DNA of 12,157 bases from Parcubacteria group bacterium CG11_big_fil_rev_8_21_14_0_20_39_14 (GCA_002787255.1 PCWD01000022.1:1-12157), one strand, 5' to 3'; positions 1 to 6,796 are shown, numbered from the stretch's first letter. The notes: a model not told the origin generated them from the sequence alone. A program made the numbers and translations.

Positions 1-1
1 C

Positions 2-95
2 GGGGCGCGAAACAAGGCGGCTGCAAAACTTTATAGTAACAGGAAAGCTGACGAAGCCGCCTACGTAAAACCCACGCGAAAATTATTACGCGCTA
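2..95 (-). repeat. 94-bp dispersed hairpin element, copy A
   Basis: This is the reverse-complement partner of 11982-12075. Read on the minus strand, it begins with a 44-nt arm (95 to 52) identical to copy B, then has a 25-nt centre (51 to 27), then a 25-nt second arm (26 to 2) identical to copy B. Inside the arms, AGGCGGCT and AGCCGCCT form an 8-bp stem around the centre. The stem is preceded by GTAG, as in REP-type hairpins. The first arm carries AGC GCG TAA, which ends the homologous reading frame of the endonuclease remnant. No transposase is visible nearby. The repeat is certain from sequence; calling it mobile is inference. Confidence 0.85.
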
Positions 96-378
96 ACTTT
101 AATTATGTGAGGCTGGATAGTTCTCGCTAATTTTTGTGTGTCTAAAAGATTAAATTTTAGATAATCTTTATCTTTTTCGCTATGTTGAATTTTTAATCCC
201 GCATTTGTATTTCGTTCTCTCAAGCGCAATGTTCCATCTCCCAATAATGTTCCAATAAGGAGTTGTTTTTGTTTATTGCTTTTGTTATTTTATACGGATT
301 AAATCCTTTATTTTTATGCAATTTTAGAGAGAAATCGTAGATTTTCAATCTCGTTTTTCTCGAGATTTCATTTGACAT
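86..378 (-). pseudogene. LAGLIDADG homing endonuclease remnant, frameshifted and truncated
   Basis: The minus strand downstream of the activase gene encodes parts of a LAGLIDADG-type homing endonuclease in two frames. An ATG at 378 opens a frame starting MSNEISRKTRLKIYDFSLKL. That frame ends at a TGA soon after the homology has moved to another frame, which contains IGTLLGDGTLRLRERN and then KIQHSEKDKDYLKFNLL. The first of these is the helix with the catalytic-type acidic residue; the second resembles the conserved Q-H-S-x-K-x-K-D-Y block of LAGLIDADG_2-like proteins. The second frame has no start codon of its own. It stops with Ser-Ala-stop inside the 94-bp element after about 60 residues, whereas intact proteins are usually well over 120. 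It begins 5 nt after the nrdG stop. It could once have been a free-standing or intron-borne endonuclease; it is almost certainly inactive. Confidence 0.68.
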
Positions 379-382
379 AATT

Positions 383-1087
383 TTAAATTCTTAATTTGGT
401 AAAAACGTATATGTTGCACACTCTCTGTATCGATTCTAATTCCTCTTGGCTAAATGGTTTACATTTTTCATATGCCGGGTCGATTGTTTTTTCTGGTCTG
501 AATTGTTGTAAGTAGTAAACTTTAGCATCTTTAATCCATTTGGCTATACTCATAACATCTTCTTTCGTATGAATCTGAGGCAATATTGTGCTTCGGAATT
601 CAAAATCAATTTTTCCGTTTTTTAAAATATCTATGCTTTCTTGAATCTTTCCGGTATCAATCTTTATTCCCGCGGCTCCATTATATTTTTCTTTGGGTGC
701 TTTTATGTCCATAGCGACATAATCTATTAAATTTTCTTTTATCAAATTCTTCAGCGCTTCGGGATTTGAACCATTGGTATCCAGCTTTACCAAAAATCCC
801 ATTTTTTTAATTTTCTTGCAAAATTCGGGCAAATCTTTATGGATGGTTGGCTCTCCGCCGCAAAGTACCACCCCCTCTAATAATTCTTTTCTCCCTTTTA
901 AAAAATTAAAAAAATCTTTTTCAGCCCCCACACCAAATTTTGGTGTGGGGGTTATCTCTTCCGGCAAAACAAGCTCTCGAGAATAACACCAGGGACAGCG
1001 AAAATTGCAGCCAATACAAAAAACCGTGGCTGCAATTTTGCCAGGGTAATCAATTAAGGTGAGTTTTTGCAATCCGCCAATCTGCAT
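383..1087 (-). CDS. nrdG: anaerobic ribonucleoside-triphosphate reductase activating protein (radical SAM)
   Basis: This 234-residue radical-SAM enzyme probably generates the glycyl radical on NrdD. Seen: the CNFRCPWC cluster motif (C27, C31, C34), which would bind a [4Fe-4S] cluster with S-adenosylmethionine, and GGEP at 77-80, the usual SAM-contact motif. The N-terminus MQIGGLQKLTLIDYPG is typical of the longer NrdG family (the TIGR02495 type) rather than of the short E. coli NrdG. It lies 22 nt downstream of nrdD on the same strand, so the two are probably cotranscribed. No good Shine-Dalgarno sequence is present; an AAGGG lies too far upstream. Residues 46-55 are encoded by a perfect 27-nt palindrome, which looks like an in-frame insertion. 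Function rests on family and neighbour; assignment is firm. Confidence 0.93.
   Translation of the reverse strand: MQIGGLQKLTLIDYPGKIAATVFCIGCNFRCPWCYSRELVLPEEITPTPKFGVGAEKDFFNFLKGRKELLEGVVLCGGEPTIHKDLPEFCKKIKKMGFLVKLDTNGSNPEALKNLIKENLIDYVAMDIKAPKEKYNGAAGIKIDTGKIQESIDILKNGKIDFEFRSTILPQIHTKEDVMSIAKWIKDAKVYYLQQFRPEKTIDPAYEKCKPFSQEELESIQRVCNIYVFTKLRI
925..951. repeat. perfect 27-nt palindrome inside nrdG
   Basis: Five C's at 925-929 mirror five G's at 947-951. The arms CCCCCACACCAAA and TTTGGTGTGGGGG pair over 13 bp around a single central base at 938. The sequence lies wholly in the coding frame and encodes TPTPKFGVGA (residues 46-55) between the iron-sulfur motif and the helix before GGEP. It may be an inserted palindromic element or a chance structure; the perfect symmetry favours insertion. 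Confidence 0.75.
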
Positions 1088-1109
1088 AGATATTGGATGC
1101 CCTTATCTA

Positions 1110-3221
1110 TTATCTAATTTTAAATTCTTTTCTTTGCCGAAATTCCTCCTGCTTTCCCTTATGCCATTGCTGAACCGGCCTTAAATATCCGACAATCCTT
1201 GAATAAACCTCGCAGGGCTGTTGAATTGTGCATTTTGGACAGAAAAAATGTTCTCCGGACAGATAACCATGAACCGGGCAAATTGAAAATGTGGGGGTGA
1301 TGGTAACATAGGGCAAGTGGAAATTTTTAAAAACTTTTTTAATTAAATTTTTAACAGTTTGGACATCGGAAATTTTCTCTCCCAAAAAAAGGTGTAAAAC
1401 CGTTCCGCCCGTGTATTTACACTGAAGCTCATCCTGAAGTTCTAAGGCCTTAAAAGGGTCATCGGTATAATTAACTGACAACTGGGTTGAATTTGTATAA
1501 TAAGGTTCTTTTTTGCCGGCAGTAATAATATCGGGATATTTTTCTTTATCCTTTAAGGCCAAGCGATAACTTGTTCCCTCGGCCGGCGTTGCTTCAAGAT
1601 TGTAAAGATTGCCGGTCTCCTGCTGATATTTAACCAACTTTTCTCTCATAAAATCCAAAATTTCAATGGCAGATTTTCTGCCGCGCCTTGAGCCGACATC
1701 ATCTCCGATGAAATTAAGCAGGGCCTCGTTCATTCCGATCAAACCGATAGTTGAGAAATGATTTCCGAAATACTTGCCCCTCATTGTTTTAACTCCCAAC
1801 AGATAATGTTTAGAGTAAGGATAGAGACCTTTTTCCATAAAATTTTCCAAGGCCTTTCTTTTTATTTCCAGACTTTCTCGCGCTAAATCCATTATTCTTG
1901 ACAATCTTTCAAAAAACTCCTTCTTGGTTTTTGACAGATAACCAATTCGCGACATGTTAATCGTTACAACACCGATACTGCCAGTTAATGGATTGGAGCC
2001 AAATAGTCCCCCTCCCCTTTTGTAAAGTTCTTTATTGGAAAGACGGAGCCGACAGCACATTGACCTCACGTCCTCCGGCTTCATATCCGAATGAATAAAA
2101 TTGGCAAAATAATTTATTCCATACTTGGCAGTTGCTTCCCACATTGAGTTTAAGTTCTGGTCATCCCAATTGAAATCGCGAGTGATATTTACTGTTGGAA
2201 TTGGAAAGTGGAATGGCCGACCTCTTGCATCGCCATCCATCATACATTCATAAAGAGCCCGATTTAACATGTTTATTTCCGTTTGGAAACTGCCATATTT
2301 CTCTTCCTGCGCCTTTCCGCCGATAATAACCGGCTGCTCGGCCAATGTCGGGGATGGCTTGATATCAATGGTTATATTGGTGAAAGGATTCTGAAATCCA
2401 ACCCGAGTGGGAATGGCCATATTAAACAAAAACTCCTGCATTGCCTGTTTAACTTGCAGATAATTCAAGTTGTCATAACGGATAAAGGGCGCGAGTAATG
2501 TGTCAAAATTTGAAACCGCCTGAGCGCCAGCACTCTCGCCCTGCAAAGTGTAGAAAAAATTAACCAATTGCCCGAGAGCCGTTCTTAAATGTTTTGCTGG
2601 TTTTGATTCAACCTTCCCAAAAACCCCGCCAAAACCCCTTAATAACAAATCGTAAAGGTCCCAGCCGCAACAATAAGTAGCGAGCACATCTAAGTTATGA
2701 ATATGAAAATCTCCGGATTCATTGGCTTCCCTAACTTCTTTTGGATAAACTTTATTGAGCCAATATTTCTTGACAATATAGGAAACTCCGTAGTGATTTA
2801 ATCCTTGCAAAGAAAAACCCATATTAGCGTTTTCCTGAACCTCCCAATCAAGTTTTTCCAAATATTGGTCAATTCTTTCTACCGCTTCTTCGCTGACTTT
2901 AACCACCTCTCTTACTCTCCTTCTCTGCTCCCGATATAAAATATAAGCTCTGGCTGTTTCCACTAAATCTTCCAAAATCAAAACCTCTTCAACAATGTCC
3001 TGAATTTGTTCAACTCCGGGAATTTCTCCCTTTTTAAATCGGCGTTCCAAAATTTTAACTACTTTATCAGAAAGCTTTTTTGATTTTTTCCCATCTCCCT
3101 GAGCGGTGGCCGTTATGGCTTTAAAAATCGCCTCAGTAATTTTTGACTGGCTAAAATCAACTATTGAACCATCCCGTTTTTTAATTTGAGTAATTTTGTT
3201 TTTTATTTTGATACTTTTCAT
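1110..3221 (-). CDS. nrdD: anaerobic (class III) ribonucleoside-triphosphate reductase
   Basis: This 703-residue glycyl-radical enzyme reduces ribonucleoside triphosphates to deoxyribonucleotides without oxygen. Seen: an N-terminal ATP-cone (about 8-100, containing IKKRDGSIVDFSQSKI), the allosteric ATP/dATP domain; active-site cysteine regions YCCGWDL (C184/C185) and SMCCRLRL (C389/C390); a C-terminal metal site of C648, C661, C664 and perhaps C670, with His651 (CPVH) where another Cys might stand; and RIVGYLRPVQ with Gly678 as the expected radical site. Length and domain order are normal, and no intein or gap is visible. The activase gene follows 22 nt downstream. A candidate promoter lies at 3271-3299. 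The start is ATG without an obvious Shine-Dalgarno sequence. No class I or II reductase is in the window. Together the genes suggest an anaerobic or fermentative life. Confidence 0.97.
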   Translation of the reverse strand: MKSIKIKNKITQIKKRDGSIVDFSQSKITEAIFKAITATAQGDGKKSKKLSDKVVKILERRFKKGEIPGVEQIQDIVEEVLILEDLVETARAYILYREQRRRVREVVKVSEEAVERIDQYLEKLDWEVQENANMGFSLQGLNHYGVSYIVKKYWLNKVYPKEVREANESGDFHIHNLDVLATYCCGWDLYDLLLRGFGGVFGKVESKPAKHLRTALGQLVNFFYTLQGESAGAQAVSNFDTLLAPFIRYDNLNYLQVKQAMQEFLFNMAIPTRVGFQNPFTNITIDIKPSPTLAEQPVIIGGKAQEEKYGSFQTEINMLNRALYECMMDGDARGRPFHFPIPTVNITRDFNWDDQNLNSMWEATAKYGINYFANFIHSDMKPEDVRSMCCRLRLSNKELYKRGGGLFGSNPLTGSIGVVTINMSRIGYLSKTKKEFFERLSRIMDLARESLEIKRKALENFMEKGLYPYSKHYLLGVKTMRGKYFGNHFSTIGLIGMNEALLNFIGDDVGSRRGRKSAIEILDFMREKLVKYQQETGNLYNLEATPAEGTSYRLALKDKEKYPDIITAGKKEPYYTNSTQLSVNYTDDPFKALELQDELQCKYTGGTVLHLFLGEKISDVQTVKNLIKKVFKNFHLPYVTITPTFSICPVHGYLSGEHFFCPKCTIQQPCEVYSRIVGYLRPVQQWHKGKQEEFRQRKEFKIR

Positions 3222-3270
3222 GATTGATAAGATGAAGCTGATAATATAAAAATTTAAAAAGTATTACTCC

Positions 3271-3299
3271 ATTTTACCAAAATTCCAAAACCGAAACAA
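3271..3299 (-). promoter_or_regulatory. candidate promoter of nrdD
   Basis: On the minus strand, TTGTTT (3299-3294) and TAAAAT (3276-3271) are separated by exactly 17 nt. The -10 is preceded by TGG, giving an extended -10 (TGGTAAAAT). Transcription would start about 40 nt before the nrdD ATG. The -35 matches the consensus at only three of six bases, so the call leans on the extended -10. Confidence 0.45.
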
Positions 3300-3318
3300 G
3301 TCCAATTTATGAAAATTA

Positions 3319-3340
3319 CCGTAAGTCAAAAAACTTACGG
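3319..3340 (-). terminator. hairpin between ftsZ and nrdD, possible terminator
   Basis: CCGTAAG (3319-3325) and CTTACGG (3334-3340) form a perfect 7-bp stem with an 8-nt loop. It begins 28 nt past the ftsZ stop on the minus strand and is followed by TAATTTTC. It lies upstream of the nrdD promoter, as expected of a terminator separating the two units. The U-tract is weak and the loop is A/T-rich. Confidence 0.45.
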
Positions 3341-3367
3341 CAATTCTATACTAAAAATAATATTTAA

Positions 3368-4483
3368 TTATTTCTTTCTCCTGAGAAAGGCCGGCACCTC
3401 CCATTCTTCTCCCCCTTCTTCTAAAATTTCCTCTGAATTGTTTTTCTTATTCCTCCCGTTTTTTTCAGCAAAAGGCGCCGGATTAAAATTTTCTTCTTTT
3501 TTATTGTTAAAAAGGGTGGGTTGAGCTTCTTTATTAAAACCAGTGGCAATCACCGTGATTTTAATTTCTCCTTTCCTTAATTTTTCATCCTGAGTTACGC
3601 CAAAAATTATCTTTGCTTCAGGGTCTACGGATTGGGTAATTGCTTTTGCCGCCTGGTTAACTTCAACCATGCTTAAATCCTCTCCGCCGGCTATATTAAA
3701 AAGCAAACCCCGCGCTCCGTCAATTGAAAGTTCCAGCAAGGGAGAACTTATAGCTTCCCTGGCAGCCTCCTCTGCCCGATTGGAATTTGAGGACCTGCCG
3801 ACTCCCATTAGGGCCTGGCCGGAATTTTCCATAATCGTTTTTATATCAGCGAAATCAACATTAACAAGACCCGGTGAGGTTATTAAATCAGAAATTCCTT
3901 GAACCCCCTGTTTTAAAATATCATCAATAATAGAAAAAGACTTAAGCAGGGTTGCCTTTTTGTCAACAATATTTAAAACTCTGTCATTTTGAATAACTAT
4001 TAAACTATCAACTTTCTCTTTGAGCCTTGAAAGACCCGACCCGGCAATTTTAGCTCGCTGAGCTCCTTCAAAAGAAAAGGGAGTTGTTACAACAGCTATT
4101 GTTAAAGCTCCAAGTTCTCGAGCTATCCCGGCCACAACAGGCACAGCTCCGGTGCCGGTTCCCCCGCCCAATCCACAGGTCACAAAAACCATATCGGCTC
4201 CTTTTAAATATTCGGAAATTTCTTCTTTGCTTTCCTCGGCAGCTTGCTCGCCCAAAGCCGGATTCATTCCTGCTCCAAGCCCTCTGGTTAAATTTTTCCC
4301 GAGCTGGATTTTTACGGGACTCAAACAATAATGTAAATCCTGGGCGTCAGTGTTTGCGGCGGCCAAATCCACTCCCCGAATCTTTGATTTTGCCATTCGA
4401 GAAATGGTATTTCCTCCACTACCTCCTACCCCTATAACTTTTATTTTGGCGTATATTTCAATATCTGGTTTAATTCTAGGCAT
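3368..4483 (-). CDS. ftsZ: cell division protein FtsZ
   Basis: This 371-residue tubulin-like GTPase polymerises into the cytokinetic ring on the inner face of the membrane. Seen: the GTP-binding start VIGVGGSGGNT (about 17-26), the tubulin signature GGGTGTG (106-112), the region VTTPFSFEG, the T7 synergy-loop segment NVDFADIKTIM (208-218), a variable Asn/Glu-rich linker (about 330-360), and a C-terminal tail WEVPAFLRRKK that matches the FtsA-binding peptide. The protein appears complete. It follows ftsA on the same strand, but 309 nt of repeat-rich noncoding DNA lie between them, so the pair may not be tightly cotranslated. A GAGGG 9 nt before the ATG could serve as ribosome-binding site and sits at the end of a GC-rich hairpin repeat. 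The start agrees with family alignments. Confidence 0.98.
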   Translation of the reverse strand: MPRIKPDIEIYAKIKVIGVGGSGGNTISRMAKSKIRGVDLAAANTDAQDLHYCLSPVKIQLGKNLTRGLGAGMNPALGEQAAEESKEEISEYLKGADMVFVTCGLGGGTGTGAVPVVAGIARELGALTIAVVTTPFSFEGAQRAKIAGSGLSRLKEKVDSLIVIQNDRVLNIVDKKATLLKSFSIIDDILKQGVQGISDLITSPGLVNVDFADIKTIMENSGQALMGVGRSSNSNRAEEAAREAISSPLLELSIDGARGLLFNIAGGEDLSMVEVNQAAKAITQSVDPEAKIIFGVTQDEKLRKGEIKITVIATGFNKEAQPTLFNNKKEENFNPAPFAEKNGRNKKNNSEEILEEGGEEWEVPAFLRRKK

Positions 4484-4497
4484 ATTTCTTCGCCCTC

Positions 4498-4528
4498 ACT
4501 CGCCCTTCGGGCTTCGCTCGGGCTCAGT
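4498..4528. repeat. GC-rich hairpin next to the ftsZ start
   Basis: Outer arms ACTCGCCC (4498-4505) and GGGCTCAGT (4520-4528) pair with small bulges, and GCCC TTC GGGC (4502-4512) forms an alternative inner hairpin. The minus strand reads GAGCGAAGCCCGAAGG, related to GAGCGATAGCGAAGG in the gap before pth (10850-10864). It ends 15 nt before the ftsZ ATG, so it would be in the leader of any transcript entering from ftsA. Confidence 0.6.
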
Positions 4529-4624
4529 CAATATCAAAAATTAAATATCTGCCACAGCCCCTCCCTGCCACCCACACTCAAGGAAGAGGTCTTATTTGGC
4601 AAAAATCAAAAATAGAATGGGGTT

Positions 4625-4723
4625 TCTAAAATTTTGAATTTTGATATGCCCCGTAGCGACCAGTCTGACTGGTCTGCTACCGGGATAATTTTGATTTTTA
4701 ATTTTTAAATTTTGATTTTCAAA
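4625..4723. repeat. heptamer-periodic tract split by a GC-rich hairpin (4649-4684)
   Basis: Consecutive 7-mers TTTTGAA and TTTTGAT fill 4632-4645. TTTTGAT, TTTTAAT, TTTTAAA, TTTTGAT and TTTCAAA fill 4689-4723. Between them lies a hairpin: GTAGC G ACCAGT, loop CTG, ACTGGT CT GCTAC, flanked by CCCC and GGG. The 5' edge TGCCCCGTAG matches the edge of the hairpin at 9372-9418 read on the minus strand. Confidence 0.75.
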
Positions 4724-4792
4724 AAGACTTCAACTTTCTATTCTTGAAAATATAACACTTTCAAAAATTTTTTGCAAGGGTCATTTTTAATA

Positions 4793-6028
4793 CTATGGAA
4801 GAAATGTCTTAAATATCTTTCTGACCCTGGCGCCAAATCCAACTCCTGATAAAGAAAATCTTCCTTCTTTCTCTCTTTCAAGAGCATCCTTTCCCCAGAG
4901 CAGAAGCCCGGCCGTTGAAGCAAAAGATGGATCATTTATCTTGTCAATTATTCCCCCAAACTCTGATTCTTGAGGAAAACCAATCTGACAGGGAAGTTTT
5001 AAAACTTTTTTTGCCAAATCTACCAAAAACGGCAGTTTGGAGCCTCCCCCGGTAATCACCGCTCCGGCTGGCAAAAGACTGGCTTTACCAATTTTATTTA
5101 ACTCCTTATTTGCCATATCAAATATTTCATACAACCTTGCTTCAATAATCCCGGCTATCTCCCTTCTTGAAAATTCTCCTTCTCCCGAGTCAACTTTTGA
5201 GAATTCTATTTTTTCTGTTTTTGGTATTTCTGAACTCATAGCCGAACCATATTCAACTTTAAGCCGTTCGGCAACATCTATGTCAATTTGAAGTCCGATG
5301 GCAATATCGCTGGTAATATGAGAAGAACCGAGGGGCAAAATAGCGGTGTGTAAAAGGTCGCCTTCTTCAAATACAGCCATTCCGGTCGTCCCACCGCCTA
5401 TATCCAGCATCGCTACCCCCAACTCCTTTTGGCGCTTGGAAAGAACAGCTCGAGCCGAAGACAGGGGCGAAATAACCGTGTCTTCAATTTTAAGTCCCGC
5501 TTCTTCCAGGCACTTATTAAAATTCTTTAAAAATGAAGCAGACCCATGAATTATTAGGGCCTCTACCTCAAGCCTGATTCCATGCATGCCCAAAGGGTCT
5601 TTTATTCCCCTTTCTTCATCAATAATAAATTCCTGGGGAACAACATGAATAATCTCTCTGTTCTTGGGCAGGGAAATAGCTTCTGCTCCTAAAATCACTC
5701 TGTTAACATCTTCCTGGGAAATTTCTCCATCTGCTCGAGAGATAACAACTACTCCCCGATTTTTAATCGTTAAGATGTGGCTGCCGCCAATATTAACATA
5801 AATACGGCTAATGGTTTTTCCAATTGTCCGCTCAACCTCTTCCAAAACAGATTTAATGCTGCTTGCCACCCCCTGGATATCCGTAATCGCCCCTCGGCGA
5901 ATTCCCGAAGAGGGACAACTTACAGTGCCCAACATCTCTATTTTTTGAGAACCTTTTATTTTTTGGGCAACGGCTAAACGGATATTTGAACTCCCGATAT
6001 CAAGCCCGGAAATTAGATAATCTTTCAT
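4793..6028 (-). CDS. ftsA: cell division protein FtsA
   Basis: This 411-residue actin-like ATPase tethers FtsZ to the membrane and recruits later division proteins. Seen: phosphate-1 loop LDIGSSNIRLAV (9-20), the FtsA-specific 1C subdomain (about 84-165) with QEFIIDEERGIKDPLGMHG, phosphate-2 loop LDIGGGTTGMAVF (208-220), adenosine loop AVITGGGSKL (323-332), and a C-terminal amphipathic helix FGARVRKIFKTFLP (398-411), the expected membrane-targeting sequence. The gene appears complete. Its partner ftsZ lies downstream on the same strand. No ftsQ, ftsW or mur genes are in the window. The ATG at 6028 has no Shine-Dalgarno sequence, and an AT-rich repeat begins 4 nt before it. Confidence 0.97.
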   Translation of the reverse strand: MKDYLISGLDIGSSNIRLAVAQKIKGSQKIEMLGTVSCPSSGIRRGAITDIQGVASSIKSVLEEVERTIGKTISRIYVNIGGSHILTIKNRGVVVISRADGEISQEDVNRVILGAEAISLPKNREIIHVVPQEFIIDEERGIKDPLGMHGIRLEVEALIIHGSASFLKNFNKCLEEAGLKIEDTVISPLSSARAVLSKRQKELGVAMLDIGGGTTGMAVFEEGDLLHTAILPLGSSHITSDIAIGLQIDIDVAERLKVEYGSAMSSEIPKTEKIEFSKVDSGEGEFSRREIAGIIEARLYEIFDMANKELNKIGKASLLPAGAVITGGGSKLPFLVDLAKKVLKLPCQIGFPQESEFGGIIDKINDPSFASTAGLLLWGKDALEREKEGRFSLSGVGFGARVRKIFKTFLP

Positions 6029-6031
6029 TAT

Positions 6032-6118
6032 TGAAATTCTAAATTCTAATATCTAAATCCTAAACAAATTTCAATGCTTTAAATCCCAAACACGTTTTTG
6101 AATTTAGAATTTGGAATT
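6032..6118 (-). repeat. 87-bp dispersed AT-rich repeat, copy 1 (no hairpin)
   Basis: The reverse complement of 6032-6118 matches 9424-9510 at all but about four positions, without gaps. It contains a distinctive core, CGTGTTTGGGATTTAAAGCA, flanked by heptamer phrases such as AATTCTA. Here it continues directly into 6119-6162 with no GC-rich hairpin. It fills the ftsA-ybeY gap. Confidence 0.85.
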
Positions 6119-6162
6119 TAGGATTTGTTTAGAATTTCGGATTTAGGATTTAGGATTTTAGG
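6119..6162 (-). repeat. heptamer tract overlapping the ybeY stop
   Basis: On the minus strand from 6162 the sequence steps in sevens: CCTAAAA TCCTAAA TCCTAAA TCCGAAA TTCTAAA CAAATCC. The ybeY stop codon TAA (6152-6150) is inside the second phrase. Part of the tract (TCCTAAATCCGAAATTCTAAAC) recurs at 9351-9371 in inverted orientation. Confidence 0.75.
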
Positions 6163-6572
6163 ACTTTGGCAAGGTAATATTCTTGTTTCTCCATCATTTT
6201 CTTTGCCATTTTTTCTGACTCCTCGTGATTATATCCCAAAAGGTGCAAAATTCCATGAATTAAAACCCTTGATAGTTCAGTTTTAAAATCGGAGCTAAAT
6301 CTTCTGGCGTTTTTTTTAACCTCTCTAATACAGATTATTATTTCCCCTAATCCAATTTCTCTCTCGGGAAAGGCGAGTACATCGGTTACCCGATTCTTTC
6401 CCCGATATTTTTTATTTAGCTCTCTTATCCTTCCCTGTCCAACCAAAGCAATAGATAAATCGATGTTTCGATATTTCGATATTTCGAGCTCTTTCTCTAA
6501 AACTTCCTCGGCAACCTTTTTTAAAAAATTTTCATCAAGAGGGATAGTGGTTAAATTATTAATTTCAATCAT
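6150..6572 (-). CDS. ybeY: endoribonuclease YbeY / 16S rRNA maturation factor
   Basis: This is a 140-residue single-domain metalloprotein of the UPF0054 family. YbeY works on the 3' end of 16S rRNA and in ribosome quality control. Seen: the zinc motif HGILHLLGYNH with His106, His110 and His116, where the usual GYDH is GYNH, and the upstream NKKYRGKNRVTDVLAFP segment, which fits the family's N-x-x-Y-R-x-x-x-x-x-T-D-V-L-S-F-P pattern. I chose ATG at 6572; an in-frame TTG at 6578 would add two residues. No Shine-Dalgarno sequence is visible. The last residues, Leu-Lys-Ser, and the stop are encoded by the start of a heptamer tract, so the original 3' end may have been replaced. It follows rpsU, a neighbourhood also seen in Gram-positive bacteria. 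Confidence 0.95.
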   Translation of the reverse strand: MIEINNLTTIPLDENFLKKVAEEVLEKELEISKYRNIDLSIALVGQGRIRELNKKYRGKNRVTDVLAFPEREIGLGEIIICIREVKKNARRFSSDFKTELSRVLIHGILHLLGYNHEESEKMAKKMMEKQEYYLAKVLKS

Positions 6573-6613
6573 AGTCAAAAGTCAAAAAACAAAATTATTT
6601 TCCAATTTGTTTT

Positions 6614-6796
6614 TTATTGGAATTGCCTCTTAAGTCGTCTCAAGGCAGCCATTTTTCTCTCTCTCTTTGTCTTTGGCTTCTGACGGTGTTTGATTTTTTT
6701 TGCCCGCAGCAAAATCCCGCTCTTTTGCATGCGGTAAGAAAATCTTCTAACCAAACTTGCTGCCGATTCCCCTTCTTTTTTACGAACTTCAACCAT
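6614..6796 (-). CDS. rpsU: small ribosomal subunit protein bS21
   Basis: This 60-residue, strongly basic protein joins the 30S platform near the anti-Shine-Dalgarno region. Seen: MVEVRKKEGESAASLVRRFS, the conserved N-terminal strand and first helix, then Lys/Arg-rich helices ending KMAALRRLKRQFQ. An in-frame ATG at 6829 would add 11 hydrophobic or non-basic residues (KQCSFFILYN) that the family lacks, so 6796 is preferred. No Shine-Dalgarno sequence precedes it. It lies between the HIT gene and ybeY on the same strand. Confidence 0.94.
   Translation of the reverse strand: MVEVRKKEGESAASLVRRFSYRMQKSGILLRAKKIKHRQKPKTKRERKMAALRRLKRQFQ

Larger units (their letters stand above)
4484..4792. other. 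309-nt noncoding gap between ftsA and ftsZ
   Basis: No gene is visible. From left to right it holds a GC-rich hairpin at 4498-4528, a C-rich unremarkable stretch near 4552-4600, two heptamer tracts (4625-4645 and 4689-4723) with a GC-rich hairpin between them (4649-4684), and AT-rich sequence up to the ftsA stop. A gap this large inside ftsA-ftsZ is unusual and is largely made of repeat material. Confidence 0.8.

Noticed and set aside
2..95. Integron attC site
   Set aside because: Conserved arms around a variable hairpin loop recall attC, but I see no GTTRRRY core at the ends, no integrase, and no cassette-like gene order between the copies.
1110..3221. Intein or intron in nrdD, suggested by the nearby endonuclease remnant
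   Set aside because: The protein is continuous, of normal length, and all conserved blocks follow in order.
3222..3367. NrdR box upstream of nrdD
   Set aside because: I looked for paired ACAC-TATAT-type boxes near the candidate promoter and found none; the only dyad there is the CCGTAAG hairpin.
4068..4437. ORFs of 86 and 117 residues inside ftsZ
   Set aside because: Both are frame shadows of the conserved FtsZ GTP-binding region.
4738..4935. 65-residue minus-strand ORF overlapping the ftsA 3' end
   Set aside because: It is an out-of-frame shadow of ftsA with no recognisable domain.
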